64,000 bases of DNA, taken from NCBI RefSeq assembly GCF_008329945.1, contig NZ_CP035807.1, forward strand, positions 2,170,001 through 2,234,000. Reading direction: 5' to 3'. Positions within the stretch are counted from its first letter, which is position 1; each line of letters begins with the position of its first letter. Shown one piece after another: positions 8,789 to 16,308 of the stretch. The stretch is from Thiospirochaeta perfilievii (GTDB lineage: Bacteria; Spirochaetota; Spirochaetia; DSM-2461). A program made the translations under genes and the position numbers. A model generated the notes under the pieces. That model ran no database searches, was not told where the DNA came from, and was given only the letters and a program-made list of their open reading frames with translations.

Positions 8789-9145
8789 ATGACTGAAAGT
8801 TTTTTAGAAGAGATGAGGGTGCAATTAGACTCAAGAAAAAAGGATGTAGTTGAATTGCTTGCTTCTGAATTCAACGCATTTCAGGCTACAAATAGTAATA
8901 AGGGTAGAGATCTAGTAGACTTGGCTTCTAACGATTTTGATAAGCAGATTTTAGATGTTTCCAGTGCGCTAGAAGTTAAAACACTTAATAAGATAAATGC
9001 AGCTATAACACGGATGAAAAATGGTCATTATGGTATATGTGCACAATGTGGTCATACAATTGCTCAAGATAGACTAAAAGCAATGCCATATGCAGTGTTA
9101 TGCGTAAAATGTAAAACTCAAAGAGAAAGATTTATAAAAGATTAA
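8789..9145 (+). CDS. dksA: DksA/TraR-family zinc-finger regulator
   Basis: DksA-type proteins enter the RNA polymerase secondary channel and modulate initiation, often with ppGpp. The C terminus holds a four-cysteine zinc finger, CAQC followed after 17 residues by CVKC, and the flanking YGICxxCGxxI pattern is typical. The preceding helices form the coiled-coil part (about residues 1-75). I start at the ATG at 8789 because AAAGGAAG lies 4 nt upstream; an upstream ATG at 8774 would place that ribosome site inside the gene. Length is then 118 residues, short of E. coli DksA (151) but common for spirochaete and Gram-positive members. Whether it is a true DksA or a TraR/YteA-like paralogue cannot be decided here. 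Confidence 0.85.
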   Translation: MTESFLEEMRVQLDSRKKDVVELLASEFNAFQATNSNKGRDLVDLASNDFDKQILDVSSALEVKTLNKINAAITRMKNGHYGICAQCGHTIAQDRLKAMPYAVLCVKCKTQRERFIKD

Positions 9146-9169
9146 AAAAAGCTAATAGAGTTATTTAAT

Positions 9170-9195
9170 CCTCCGATAATTTAAATATCAGGAGG
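9170..9195 (+). promoter_or_regulatory. Hairpin that would mask the Shine-Dalgarno of the next gene
   Basis: CCTCCGATA (9170-9178) can pair with TATC plus GGAGG (9186-9195), with one bulged A and a 7-nt loop. The GGAGG arm is the ribosome-binding site of the gene starting at 9201. No U tract follows, so it is not an ordinary terminator. Confidence 0.55.
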
Positions 9196-9200
9196 GTTAA

Positions 9201-9569
9201 GTGATAAGTTCTGTATCATCACAAATAGGTTCATTTAGTAATTATATTGGGAGAATTGAAAATAGCTCAAAAATTGAAGTTCCAGTACCTTCTAGTATCT
9301 CGGTATATGCTCAATTTAAATATGTACGTGGCGTTCCAGCTGCAGCTAATCAGCAGCCAGTATCCCTCTCCCGAGCTCAAATAATAGATAACATGGTTTC
9401 ATATTTAAATAACTCAGCAGAGGACTTAAGTTTGGATAAAAGTAGCAGCTTTGAAGTTGAAGAGTTGGAGAGTGAGGTTCATAGAGTAATAAACGAAGAT
9501 CCTCCCAATTTTAACTCACTACCAGGATCAAATCTTGACTCTGGAGTTATCTTTAGTTTAACGGCTTAA
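9201..9569 (+). CDS. Hypothetical 122-residue protein
   Basis: I do not recognise a family. The start is GTG at 9201, 4 nt after a very strong AGGAGGG (9190-9196). The protein is Ser-rich and acidic toward the middle, without signal peptide, membrane helix or cysteine. A central YVRGVPAA followed by AQIIDNMVSYLNN is the only stretch that looks conserved. It is encoded 55 nt after the dksA-like gene with an SD-masking hairpin between, so it may be translated on demand from the same transcript. It overlaps the convergent metallo-hydrolase gene by 4 bp. The consistent codon use and ribosome site make it a real gene; the function is unknown. Confidence 0.7.
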   Translation: MISSVSSQIGSFSNYIGRIENSSKIEVPVPSSISVYAQFKYVRGVPAAANQQPVSLSRAQIIDNMVSYLNNSAEDLSLDKSSSFEVEELESEVHRVINEDPPNFNSLPGSNLDSGVIFSLTA

Positions 9570-10195
9570 GACTCTCTCCCTATAGTAGAGCTGTCTCCAT
9601 GCCCTGGGAAAACCTTGGTATCTATTGGAAGCTTCTTAAGTTTTTCTAAGCTATTTAGAAGTTGGTTGTAATTTCCTCCTATAAAATCGGTACGACCCAT
9701 TCCTCCCTTAAACATTGTATCCCCTGTAAATAGAACCTGTTTATCTTTACTGTAGAAACAGACACTACCTGGAGAGTGTCCAGGGGTGTGAATAACCTCT
9801 AATGAAAAATCTGTAAGTATATCACCGTCTTTTATTATAAAATCTGCAGGGTCATTCTCTACATAGTAGGAGTTGAAAAAATAATCACTGTTTTGACCCA
9901 TAGATTTAAACATCTCTAAATGGGTCTGACTACCTTTATCTCCTAAAAAAACGGAATCTCCACTATGGATATAAACGGGTATATTATATTTTGATTTAAT
10001 AGTTTTAACAGCACCTATATGGTCAAAGTGCCCGTGGGTTAATAGTATAGCCTCTGGTTTTAAATCTAAAACCTCAATTTTTTTTATAATCTTATCCTCA
10101 TCTGAACCTGGATCTACTATTACAATTTTATTATCACTAAAATTAAAGAGATAGGTATTAACTCCTAAATCTCCTGTTATTATTGTTTCTATCAT
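9566..10195 (-). CDS. Metallo-beta-lactamase-fold hydrolase (glyoxalase II-like)
   Basis: A 209-residue MBL-fold protein. The metal-binding signature THGHFDHIG is at about residues 53-61, followed by HTPGHSPGS (about 136-144), GDTMFKGGMGRTDF (about 158-171) and FPGHGDSS near the C terminus, all in the order and spacing of the glyoxalase II-like subgroup (GloB/YcbL type). These enzymes hydrolyse thioesters such as S-lactoylglutathione, but the substrate of the short subgroup is often unknown. It lacks the C-terminal helical domain of true GloB, so I do not assign gloB. The ATG has no ribosome-binding site; a -10 box ends 6 nt before it, which suggests a leaderless transcript. Confidence 0.9.
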   Translation of the reverse strand: MIETIITGDLGVNTYLFNFSDNKIVIVDPGSDEDKIIKKIEVLDLKPEAILLTHGHFDHIGAVKTIKSKYNIPVYIHSGDSVFLGDKGSQTHLEMFKSMGQNSDYFFNSYYVENDPADFIIKDGDILTDFSLEVIHTPGHSPGSVCFYSKDKQVLFTGDTMFKGGMGRTDFIGGNYNQLLNSLEKLKKLPIDTKVFPGHGDSSTIGRES

Positions 10196-10201
10196 AGTAA
10201 T

Positions 10202-10229
10202 ATGATACTAAAAATATATCAAACATCAA
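10202..10229 (-). promoter_or_regulatory. Promoter of the MBL hydrolase gene, predicted leaderless
   Basis: Minus strand TTGATG (10224-10229), 16-nt spacer, TATCAT (10202-10207), then 6 nt to the ATG ending at 10193. Transcription would start at or next to the A of the start codon. Confidence 0.5.
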
Positions 10230-10238
10230 GGGTTATAT

Positions 10239-11117
10239 ATGATTTTAGTTATTTTAGGTTTAGTTGTTTATCTTCTTTTTTTTATTTTAATACCAGGTTT
10301 TGGGGCTATCTCACTTAGAAGGAGGTGGAGTACTTTCAGGAATTTACTCTTTAAGTATAGTATGGTTCCTGCCCTTGAATATAATAACTTAGTAGAGGGC
10401 TCCTCCTTCTCCTTTTGTGGTCTTCTAGAATCCTTTAAAAGTGATGATATTGTTTGGTTAAAAGGGGAGTCTCTATCTATCTGTATAAACTTGAAAAAGT
10501 TGAATATTTACACTCTATCAAAAAATAATGATGAGGTTTATAAGAGTCAATGGAGGGATATCTCATCCCTGGTAGAAGGTACTGAGTTTTTTGTTTTTGG
10601 TAACCTTAAGTATGATGGAGGAGTACCCTATTTAGTTGGGTCAGAATTAGAAGACCTGTTAGTTGTTGTACGAGAGGGGCAAGGGAAAATTTTTGATCAA
10701 CTCTTGGCAAAAGGGCGGGATAAAAACGAAATGTGGAATAGTTATACTCCCTACGCTTATATTACAGGTGTATTAATTCTTATTATATTAAGTTACTTTT
10801 CATATAAGACCAGTTTTAATAAAATTAACTCATTTTATCTATTACTTATGGCTGGGACCCCATTCTATTTTATTCTACCACCAGGGTTGTTTTTTTATAT
10901 TAAATATAGGAAGAGTTGGGATATCGCTTTACGATACTCGGTATTATCAGACTTAGATAGATTAAAGGGAAGGGTTGAAAGATCTTCTCTTTTTAAAAAG
11001 AAATCTAAGGTTGTGGAAAAACTCTCTCTACTATTATATGTTCTTGGATATTTATGTAACTTGATTATTGCTGGAATAATTTTATTTAAACTATTCCAGC
11101 TTATTATTTTTAATTAG
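10239..11117 (+). CDS. Hypothetical membrane protein, 292 residues
   Basis: I do not recognise a named family. The predicted layout is one N-terminal membrane helix (about 2-22), a soluble beta-rich domain of about 145 residues, a helical pair (about 170-190 and 197-220), a basic segment, and a last helix (about 262-287). The soluble part contains short strand-turn motifs but no catalytic motif I can name. The layout loosely resembles membrane proteins with an OB-like domain. It is transcribed alone, divergent from the MBL hydrolase gene and convergent with the RNA-binding gene, overlapping the latter by 4 bp. Start ATG at 10239 with only a weak AAGGG upstream. Confidence 0.7.
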   Translation: MILVILGLVVYLLFFILIPGFGAISLRRRWSTFRNLLFKYSMVPALEYNNLVEGSSFSFCGLLESFKSDDIVWLKGESLSICINLKKLNIYTLSKNNDEVYKSQWRDISSLVEGTEFFVFGNLKYDGGVPYLVGSELEDLLVVVREGQGKIFDQLLAKGRDKNEMWNSYTPYAYITGVLILIILSYFSYKTSFNKINSFYLLLMAGTPFYFILPPGLFFYIKYRKSWDIALRYSVLSDLDRLKGRVERSSLFKKKSKVVEKLSLLLYVLGYLCNLIIAGIILFKLFQLIIFN

Positions 11118-11578
11118 ATATCTTTTTTTGCAAAGTTTACTGTAAGTTTTCTACCTCGATACTCTGTGCTATCAAGGGCTGATACTACTTTATCCGCTTT
11201 CTCTCCCGCAACATTTACAAAGGAGTAGTTATCTAAAATTTTAATGTTACCAATACTCTCTTTTTCTATCTCAGCTGTTTTGGATACAAGCTGTATTAAG
11301 TCAGAAGGGTATACTCTTCTATTTTTACCTATGTTAATGAAAATTGACTTCTCACCAGCTTTTTTTGTATTTTTTCTTCTTGGTTTTCCTAGGTACTCTT
11401 TTAAAAGAAATGCAGATACATAAGATCTTAAATTCAATGGAACATTCTTTTTAAATAATTTTTTGTATAAAAGCAGTGTTTCTAAATCTGAACTTGACTT
11501 AATTGATTCTAAAATGCTTTTGATAGATGGTTCTAGGCTCTCGTTTAATTCTGAGAACTCCTGGTTCTTGTTACTCAC
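11114..11578 (-). CDS. Stand-alone DbpA-type RNA-binding domain protein
   Basis: The C-terminal part (about 78-152) fits the DbpA RNA-binding domain that normally sits at the end of DEAD-box helicases and recognises 23S rRNA hairpin 92: FINIGKNRRVYPSDLIQLV, then IGNIKILDNYSFVNV and YRGRKLTVNFAKKD. Here there is no helicase domain; the first 75 residues are helical and acidic, followed by a basic linker (KPRRKNTKK). The start is GTG (11576-11578) with AAGGAG 5 nt upstream. It may be a ribosome-assembly or RNA-chaperone factor acting with a separate helicase. That role is inference; the domain call is firm. Confidence 0.82.
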   Translation of the reverse strand: MSNKNQEFSELNESLEPSIKSILESIKSSSDLETLLLYKKLFKKNVPLNLRSYVSAFLLKEYLGKPRRKNTKKAGEKSIFINIGKNRRVYPSDLIQLVSKTAEIEKESIGNIKILDNYSFVNVAGEKADKVVSALDSTEYRGRKLTVNFAKKDI

Positions 11579-11735
11579 CTTATCTCCTTGATAAAATTAA
11601 AAATGATTGTTTATGACTATTATGATAATCTATAATGCAAATAGTGGAAAGTGGTATGTGTTAATTAGTAGAAAGGGTCTTAAAAACCTTGTAAAATGTT
11701 AATAATATATTATCTTTAAGATAGGATGTAATAAA

Positions 11736-12851
11736 ATGAAAGATAGTGAACAGATAAATTTAGTAAAAAAGGATATTAAATCCATAGAGATAGAAAAAAA
11801 TGAGAGGATAGGTCAATTAGGTGAAATCTTCTTTGATTCAAATATAGAGTTAGAAGATAGTTCTATAATAGAAGATATCCAGAGGATTGAGAGTGAAATC
11901 CCAATAATTAAAAATAGGATGGAAGAGTTAAAGAGTTACAACCTTTCAATTACCGAGGCAGAAGAAGATGTAAAGTTATGCCATGAAAAAATTAAGGATA
12001 TAAAATCCGGTATGGGATCTATATACGAGAAAGTAGGTGTTGAACTTTTCTGTTTTGTAGGGGAAAAGGAGTTAGCTTACCCCGAAATAGCAACACTGTA
12101 TAAGGAGTTAAAGGAGGGAGAGGCTCGATCTGAATCCCTGGAAAATAAACTCTACTCCTATGAGAACAGTGCTTCAAAAAAAAGTTTTTTAAATATATTT
12201 TCCACACCCTTCCATGTTAGAGGGATAAAAAAAGAGATTCGTCTTAATAATAAACAGAGCTTAACAAATTTTAGAAAGCTAGGAGAGGTTTATACTAATA
12301 CTCCCCAGTTAGTAAAGGATGAGAGTAATGAGTCGCTACTCGATGTTTTAGAGGAGTATAATAAGTTACAAAATAGCTTAAAAAGTCAAAATGAGAAGTT
12401 AATATCATTAAATAAAAGAATTAGTGATAATGAGCAGAAAATAAAAGAAGAGAGTGACGGGTTAAAATTAAAAAGTGTATACGATAAGTGTGAAAAACAG
12501 ATTGTTGATGCTCAAAATAGGGTTTCTAAACTTTTAGTAGATCTTGGAGAGCATGTTGTTTCCATTAATAAAGAGACCTGGGAAAACCCTGAGGTAGATG
12601 AGAAGCTAGGTGTCTATAAAGAGTTAAATAAAAAATTAGAAGAGAAACAGAAAGAACTAGTCTACCTTGAGAAACAGAAAAAGTATAACAAACTCTTAAA
12701 AGAGATCAAAGAGAGGGAAGAGAGTCTAAAGGTTGAAAGGGAGCATATTGAGAAGCTAACTGAGACTTTAGAGAAAAATAAAGCTAATTTAACAGAGGTT
12801 GTTGGAGAGAGTGAACTACTTTTAAAATGGTTAAATGACAACCCTCTTTGA
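11736..12851 (+). CDS. Long coiled-coil protein, hypothetical
   Basis: A 371-residue protein almost entirely of charged heptad-like helices rich in Glu, Lys and Leu, with no signal peptide, membrane segment or enzymatic motif. The only break is near residues 145-170, where Phe, Pro and Gly occur. Such proteins may be cytoskeletal or structural; nothing here proves it. The ATG at 11736 has an imperfect AGGATG 9 nt upstream. The last 21 bp overlap the 3' end of the convergent DUF6320 gene. Compositional similarity to SMC-like proteins is expected for any coiled coil and is not evidence of homology. Confidence 0.75.
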   Translation: MKDSEQINLVKKDIKSIEIEKNERIGQLGEIFFDSNIELEDSSIIEDIQRIESEIPIIKNRMEELKSYNLSITEAEEDVKLCHEKIKDIKSGMGSIYEKVGVELFCFVGEKELAYPEIATLYKELKEGEARSESLENKLYSYENSASKKSFLNIFSTPFHVRGIKKEIRLNNKQSLTNFRKLGEVYTNTPQLVKDESNESLLDVLEEYNKLQNSLKSQNEKLISLNKRISDNEQKIKEESDGLKLKSVYDKCEKQIVDAQNRVSKLLVDLGEHVVSINKETWENPEVDEKLGVYKELNKKLEEKQKELVYLEKQKKYNKLLKEIKEREESLKVEREHIEKLTETLEKNKANLTEVVGESELLLKWLNDNPL

Positions 12852-13508
12852 CCTTGATTTGAAATAAAAAAATATTAAATAGAGTGAAGTGGGAACAATT
12901 ATTGATGTAGTTATACGTGACCACGTAAAACCCCTTGCTGTTATTAAATTGATTAAAATTAGAAATATATCTGTGACTACTAATAAGGTTACACTTCTTA
13001 GTAGTTTTGATTTAATAAAATAGAATAAAATTTTTGTTATTAATGATATTACCTGTATAGATATAAAGCAGGGTAGTGCGTAAAAAATAAACCAGTCTAA
13101 ACCAATTATTAGAACATCTAATAAGTATAGATATAGGCCCAGAATTACATTTAAATAGATATATAGAAGTAGCGGGTTTCTTTTTAGATGTAGTGTTGCT
13201 GTTACAATCATATATATAAAAATTAGAGAAATAGTAGAAATTAAGGACCAGCTTAGAACTCCCTTTAAGTAGTAGTTTATTCCTGTTGTTAGTAGTATTG
13301 TTAAAATTGTAATAAATCTTAAAAAGTGAATAGTATTTATGTCTCGGCTATTCGCCTGTCCTTTAATTATAGAAATTTTGTTAATATCTTTAGGGTATAG
13401 AGGATTTGTCTCCTTTCTTTTTTCTGGAAACTCCACTGGAATTTGGCATAGTGGGCAGTTTGAATATCTATGGTTTAGTTTAACACCACAGTGTATACAG
13501 TAGGGCAT
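12831..13508 (-). CDS. DUF6320-type zinc-ribbon membrane protein
   Basis: A 225-residue protein with an N-terminal zinc ribbon, CIHC near residue 4 and CPLC near residue 18, then a linker and five or six hydrophobic helices from about residue 70 to 215. This layout matches DUF6320 proteins, which in many anaerobes are encoded directly beside a condensation-like acyltransferase, exactly as here: the upstream gene stops 2 nt before this start. The pair is therefore likely to act together at the membrane. No function is established for DUF6320 that I know of. The ATG lies inside the translational reach of the upstream gene, so coupling is likely. Confidence 0.75.
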   Translation of the reverse strand: MPYCIHCGVKLNHRYSNCPLCQIPVEFPEKRKETNPLYPKDINKISIIKGQANSRDINTIHFLRFITILTILLTTGINYYLKGVLSWSLISTISLIFIYMIVTATLHLKRNPLLLYIYLNVILGLYLYLLDVLIIGLDWFIFYALPCFISIQVISLITKILFYFIKSKLLRSVTLLVVTDIFLILINLITARGFTWSRITTSIIVPTSLYLIFFYFKSRSKRVVI

Positions 13509-13510
13509 CT

Positions 13511-14767
13511 TTAACTCCTATTACTCTCTATTTCTACGGGTATACCATCTTTAATAAGGTGACTAAAAAACAGCTGTTCTAACTGTGTCTCTTTAACAAT
13601 GCTTCCAAAACAGATTGACATTTTATTATTATAAGTGGCAACACCAGCTTTAATTTTACATAGTGCAGATGGTGGTGGAATAAACTCTATATTTTTAATT
13701 CTCTCTTTTATTGATTCATCAAACTCTACAATACCCATATTTGATATACTAGTTGAGTATTTACTCTCCCCCATTTTTATATATAGGGATCTAAGTATTA
13801 TGTTTTTAATAAACAGCGGTATAAGTTTACTCTCCATCTGTCCTCTAATATTCCTGGATATCTGTCTGGATATATACTTATCATTCACCTCCACTTGCAT
13901 AAAATGGTGGATGATTTTTAGAATCTCTTGAAAGGTAAACTCTCCTAACTCTGGGTCAAAACTTGGTTCTATACTTAAGAAAAAGTTTCTTAGTGTTTTT
14001 GATGGGAAAATCTTTCTTAGATTAATTGGAACCATTAATCTAAACGGTTTGGAGTGTTTTCTTCTCTTCTTAGGTGGGAATGATAATAGAATTTCCTGTA
14101 ATGAGTAACCTAAAACAGTTAAGAGGTACTCTGTTATTGTTACACCAAAACTCTTTGCTACTTCTTTTACTCTATCTGCAGGGAGATACCCTGTTATTAT
14201 ATTGTAAACCTCTTTAGACTCAGCCTTCCATGGTACATGGAAGGCTTTATCACTCTTTCTAGGAGGTGGAATTTGTGGTTTAAAATATTTCTTAAAAGAG
14301 TCTTCTAGTTGCTCTTTCTTTAGTTCTTCAGTTATCTCTTGATGGCTTATAGTGTAGCCTAACCTTATAAAATACTGATGTATTAGGTGTTGTAAAAAAA
14401 TAAAAGCTCCAGTTCCGTCAGTTGATGCATGGCTTACTTCTACAGCAACCCTATTGTGAAAAACTTTTACCTGTATAGGGTGAATACCTCTTCTTCTAAT
14501 TGGAATCTTTCTACATGGATATAGACTATCTTGGGTTAATAATAACCTCTTTTTATTCTCTTCAAAGTAGAACCAGAAAAATCCTCTTCTACACTGTACA
14601 TTAAACTGGGGGTAATCCTCCATTGTTTTATCCAGCGCTTCTTGTAACTCTTTTACCTTTATTGGATGATCTAAAGTTGCAGATACTCTAAATACTGTTG
14701 TTACTCTATCTGAGACAATTGATGGATAGAATATCCCTGCATTATCCAAGGGAAACCATTTAATCAT
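13511..14767 (-). CDS. Alcohol-acetyltransferase / condensation-like acyltransferase
   Basis: A 418-residue member of the acyl-CoA-dependent acyltransferase superfamily that includes NRPS condensation domains, PapA and alcohol acetyltransferases. The active-site motif appears as SHASTDGTG near residues 113-121, that is HxxxDG with the catalytic His. The N-terminal half has the typical lead-in (DHPIKVKELQEALDKTMEDYPQF), and the C-terminal half has the floor-loop region. Such enzymes esterify alcohols, sugars or lipids; the acceptor here is unknown. It is paired with a DUF6320 membrane protein. The ATG has no ribosome-binding site, and TATACT (14774-14779) ends 6 nt before it, which suggests a leaderless transcript. 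It is divergent from ispD. Confidence 0.82.
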   Translation of the reverse strand: MIKWFPLDNAGIFYPSIVSDRVTTVFRVSATLDHPIKVKELQEALDKTMEDYPQFNVQCRRGFFWFYFEENKKRLLLTQDSLYPCRKIPIRRRGIHPIQVKVFHNRVAVEVSHASTDGTGAFIFLQHLIHQYFIRLGYTISHQEITEELKKEQLEDSFKKYFKPQIPPPRKSDKAFHVPWKAESKEVYNIITGYLPADRVKEVAKSFGVTITEYLLTVLGYSLQEILLSFPPKKRRKHSKPFRLMVPINLRKIFPSKTLRNFFLSIEPSFDPELGEFTFQEILKIIHHFMQVEVNDKYISRQISRNIRGQMESKLIPLFIKNIILRSLYIKMGESKYSTSISNMGIVEFDESIKERIKNIEFIPPPSALCKIKAGVATYNNKMSICFGSIVKETQLEQLFFSHLIKDGIPVEIESNRS

Positions 14768-14773
14768 ATTTTA

Positions 14774-14779
14774 AGTATA
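14774..14779 (-). promoter_or_regulatory. -10 box of the acyltransferase/DUF6320 operon, predicted leaderless
   Basis: Minus strand TATACT, five of six consensus bases, 6 nt before the ATG. I do not see a good -35 at 16-18 nt, so this promoter is less certain than its divergent neighbour. Confidence 0.4.
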
Positions 14780-14795
14780 GTTAATATTCTTGGTC

Positions 14796-14824
14796 TTGAA
14801 TACAATTATTAACTATTGTAATAT
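14796..14824 (+). promoter_or_regulatory. Promoter of ispD, predicted leaderless
   Basis: TTGAAT (14796-14801), 17-nt spacer, TAATAT (14819-14824), then CCCAAC and the ATG at 14831. The predicted start site is the A of the start codon, and no SD sequence is present. Confidence 0.55.
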
Positions 14825-14830
14825 CCCAAC

Positions 14831-15517
14831 ATGATTTCTACAATATTATTATCAGGTGGAGTCGGGTCTAGATCGGGCAAAAACATACCAAAACAGTACT
14901 GTGAACTAGATGGAAAAGTAATCTTTCTTTACTGTATTGATGAGCTAATTAAGGCTAATTTAGTTGAAGAGTTAGTAGTTGTTTATGGTGATGGTTTTAA
15001 GGATCTAATAGTTAAATTATTAAATAACTATAAGAACTGTTTTAGTTGTATTAAGTTTGTAAAAGGTGGTAGTACTAGACAGGAGTCTGTTTTAAATGGT
15101 CTAAAAGAGTGTAGTGGTAGCCGAGTATTACTCCACGAATCTGCTAGACCACTAATAACAGATGAAGAGCTATTAAAAGTTGCAAATCATCCTTCACAAA
15201 ATGTCACAATGGGCATAGATATTCCATTTACAGTATTAAAACATAGGGACGGTAAAATAGACTCTATACTAAATAGGGAGGAGCTTTTTAATGTGCAGCT
15301 TCCTCAAAAATTTAATAGGGAAGATCTTTTAAAAGCCCATATTTGTAGTATAAAAGATGGTAGAAGTTTTACAGATGACTCGTCGTTAATGTTTTATTAT
15401 AAGTATGATGTAGCAGTTATTTCTGGATCAGAAGAGAATATAAAAATAACTTCAGCAAATGACTTTTCAGTTGCTGAAGGAATATTAAATAGCCGAAAAA
15501 ACAGGTCGAGGGTTTAA
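14831..15517 (+). CDS. ispD: IspD-like cytidylyltransferase
   Basis: IspD joins CTP to 2-C-methyl-D-erythritol 4-phosphate in the MEP isoprenoid pathway. The 228-residue protein shows the family motifs in order: GGVGSRSG with IPKQY (CTP-binding loop), GGSTRQESV, LHESARP, the PFTVLK segment with the conserved Thr, LNREELFNVQLPQ with the conserved Arg, and ENIKIT with the conserved Lys. One position is unusual: the Asp of the common HDAARP motif is Glu. The related ribitol-phosphate cytidylyltransferases (TarI) share most of these motifs, so TarI-like activity is an alternative, but no teichoic-acid-type gene is nearby. It is coupled to the next gene by a 1-nt overlap. Confidence 0.8.
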   Translation: MISTILLSGGVGSRSGKNIPKQYCELDGKVIFLYCIDELIKANLVEELVVVYGDGFKDLIVKLLNNYKNCFSCIKFVKGGSTRQESVLNGLKECSGSRVLLHESARPLITDEELLKVANHPSQNVTMGIDIPFTVLKHRDGKIDSILNREELFNVQLPQKFNREDLLKAHICSIKDGRSFTDDSSLMFYYKYDVAVISGSEENIKITSANDFSVAEGILNSRKNRSRV

Positions 15518-16308
15518 TGGGATTAAAATTATTAGAATCAGTAGAAGAGATATTAGATAGGGTAAAGAGAGAGACAGGTAAGGAGATCCTCCTTTTTGAA
15601 AATGATAAGATGTCCTCTATGGTAGAGGTTAAGAGTGCTAGGGAGGCTGATGAGAATCATCTAATGGCTTACTCATCAAACTATACTCCAGAGATAAACC
15701 ATTTAGTAGCTTCTAAGGCTTTACAGATTATAAGAATGTTTAAAGAGACTCCAGAAAACCGAAAGATAGCTGTTGCTTATCAGGACCATTTAAACAATGC
15801 AAGGATGGGAATAGCCCTTGAGGTGGAGAGAAAACCACACTTGGAAGTTGTTTTAAATGATCATAACTTAACTTCTACATGGGTTTTAAGCCTTATCAAC
15901 CAGTTAATTAGTCAACCTGCAAACTTAAATGTAGAGAAAGAGATCTATAATAACTATCCAGATCTTAGGCAGTTTCAAAAAAGTATAATTAATTCTCAGT
16001 TTACAGATTTTAACTTAACCCTATCAAAAGAAGTTGAGAGTTTAAGCCCTAGTATAATTTATAATACATCAGCAATTATGAACTATGTATATTTAAAAAT
16101 CATAGATGATATAACTGGAAGTGATTTTATAGATAACTTAAACTATATTGTTAAAAGAAGTAAATCAGAGACTCTATACGAATATAGTAAAAAGAACCTT
16201 GAGAATTCTATTACTGGGGATATTAAAATGACCGATTATTGGGCTAAGTATCTTAACATTGAGAATTGGTATACATGGATTGATTTTGAAGATGGTGCTT
16301 CAAACTAA
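15517..16308 (+). CDS. Hypothetical protein coupled to ispD
   Basis: A 263-residue soluble protein that I do not recognise. It has no signal peptide, membrane helix, cysteine or nucleotide-binding motif. The N-terminal half contains EVKSAREADENHLMAYSS and INHLVASKALQIIRMF, which suggest a mixed alpha/beta fold, and the rest is mostly helical. The ATG at 15517 overlaps the ispD stop by 1 nt (TAATG), so it must be co-translated with ispD. Its own 3' end overlaps the convergent ABC permease gene by 4 bp. The tight coupling hints at a shared purpose, but no isoprenoid-pathway enzyme resembles it. Confidence 0.7.
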   Translation: MGLKLLESVEEILDRVKRETGKEILLFENDKMSSMVEVKSAREADENHLMAYSSNYTPEINHLVASKALQIIRMFKETPENRKIAVAYQDHLNNARMGIALEVERKPHLEVVLNDHNLTSTWVLSLINQLISQPANLNVEKEIYNNYPDLRQFQKSIINSQFTDFNLTLSKEVESLSPSIIYNTSAIMNYVYLKIIDDITGSDFIDNLNYIVKRSKSETLYEYSKKNLENSITGDIKMTDYWAKYLNIENWYTWIDFEDGASN

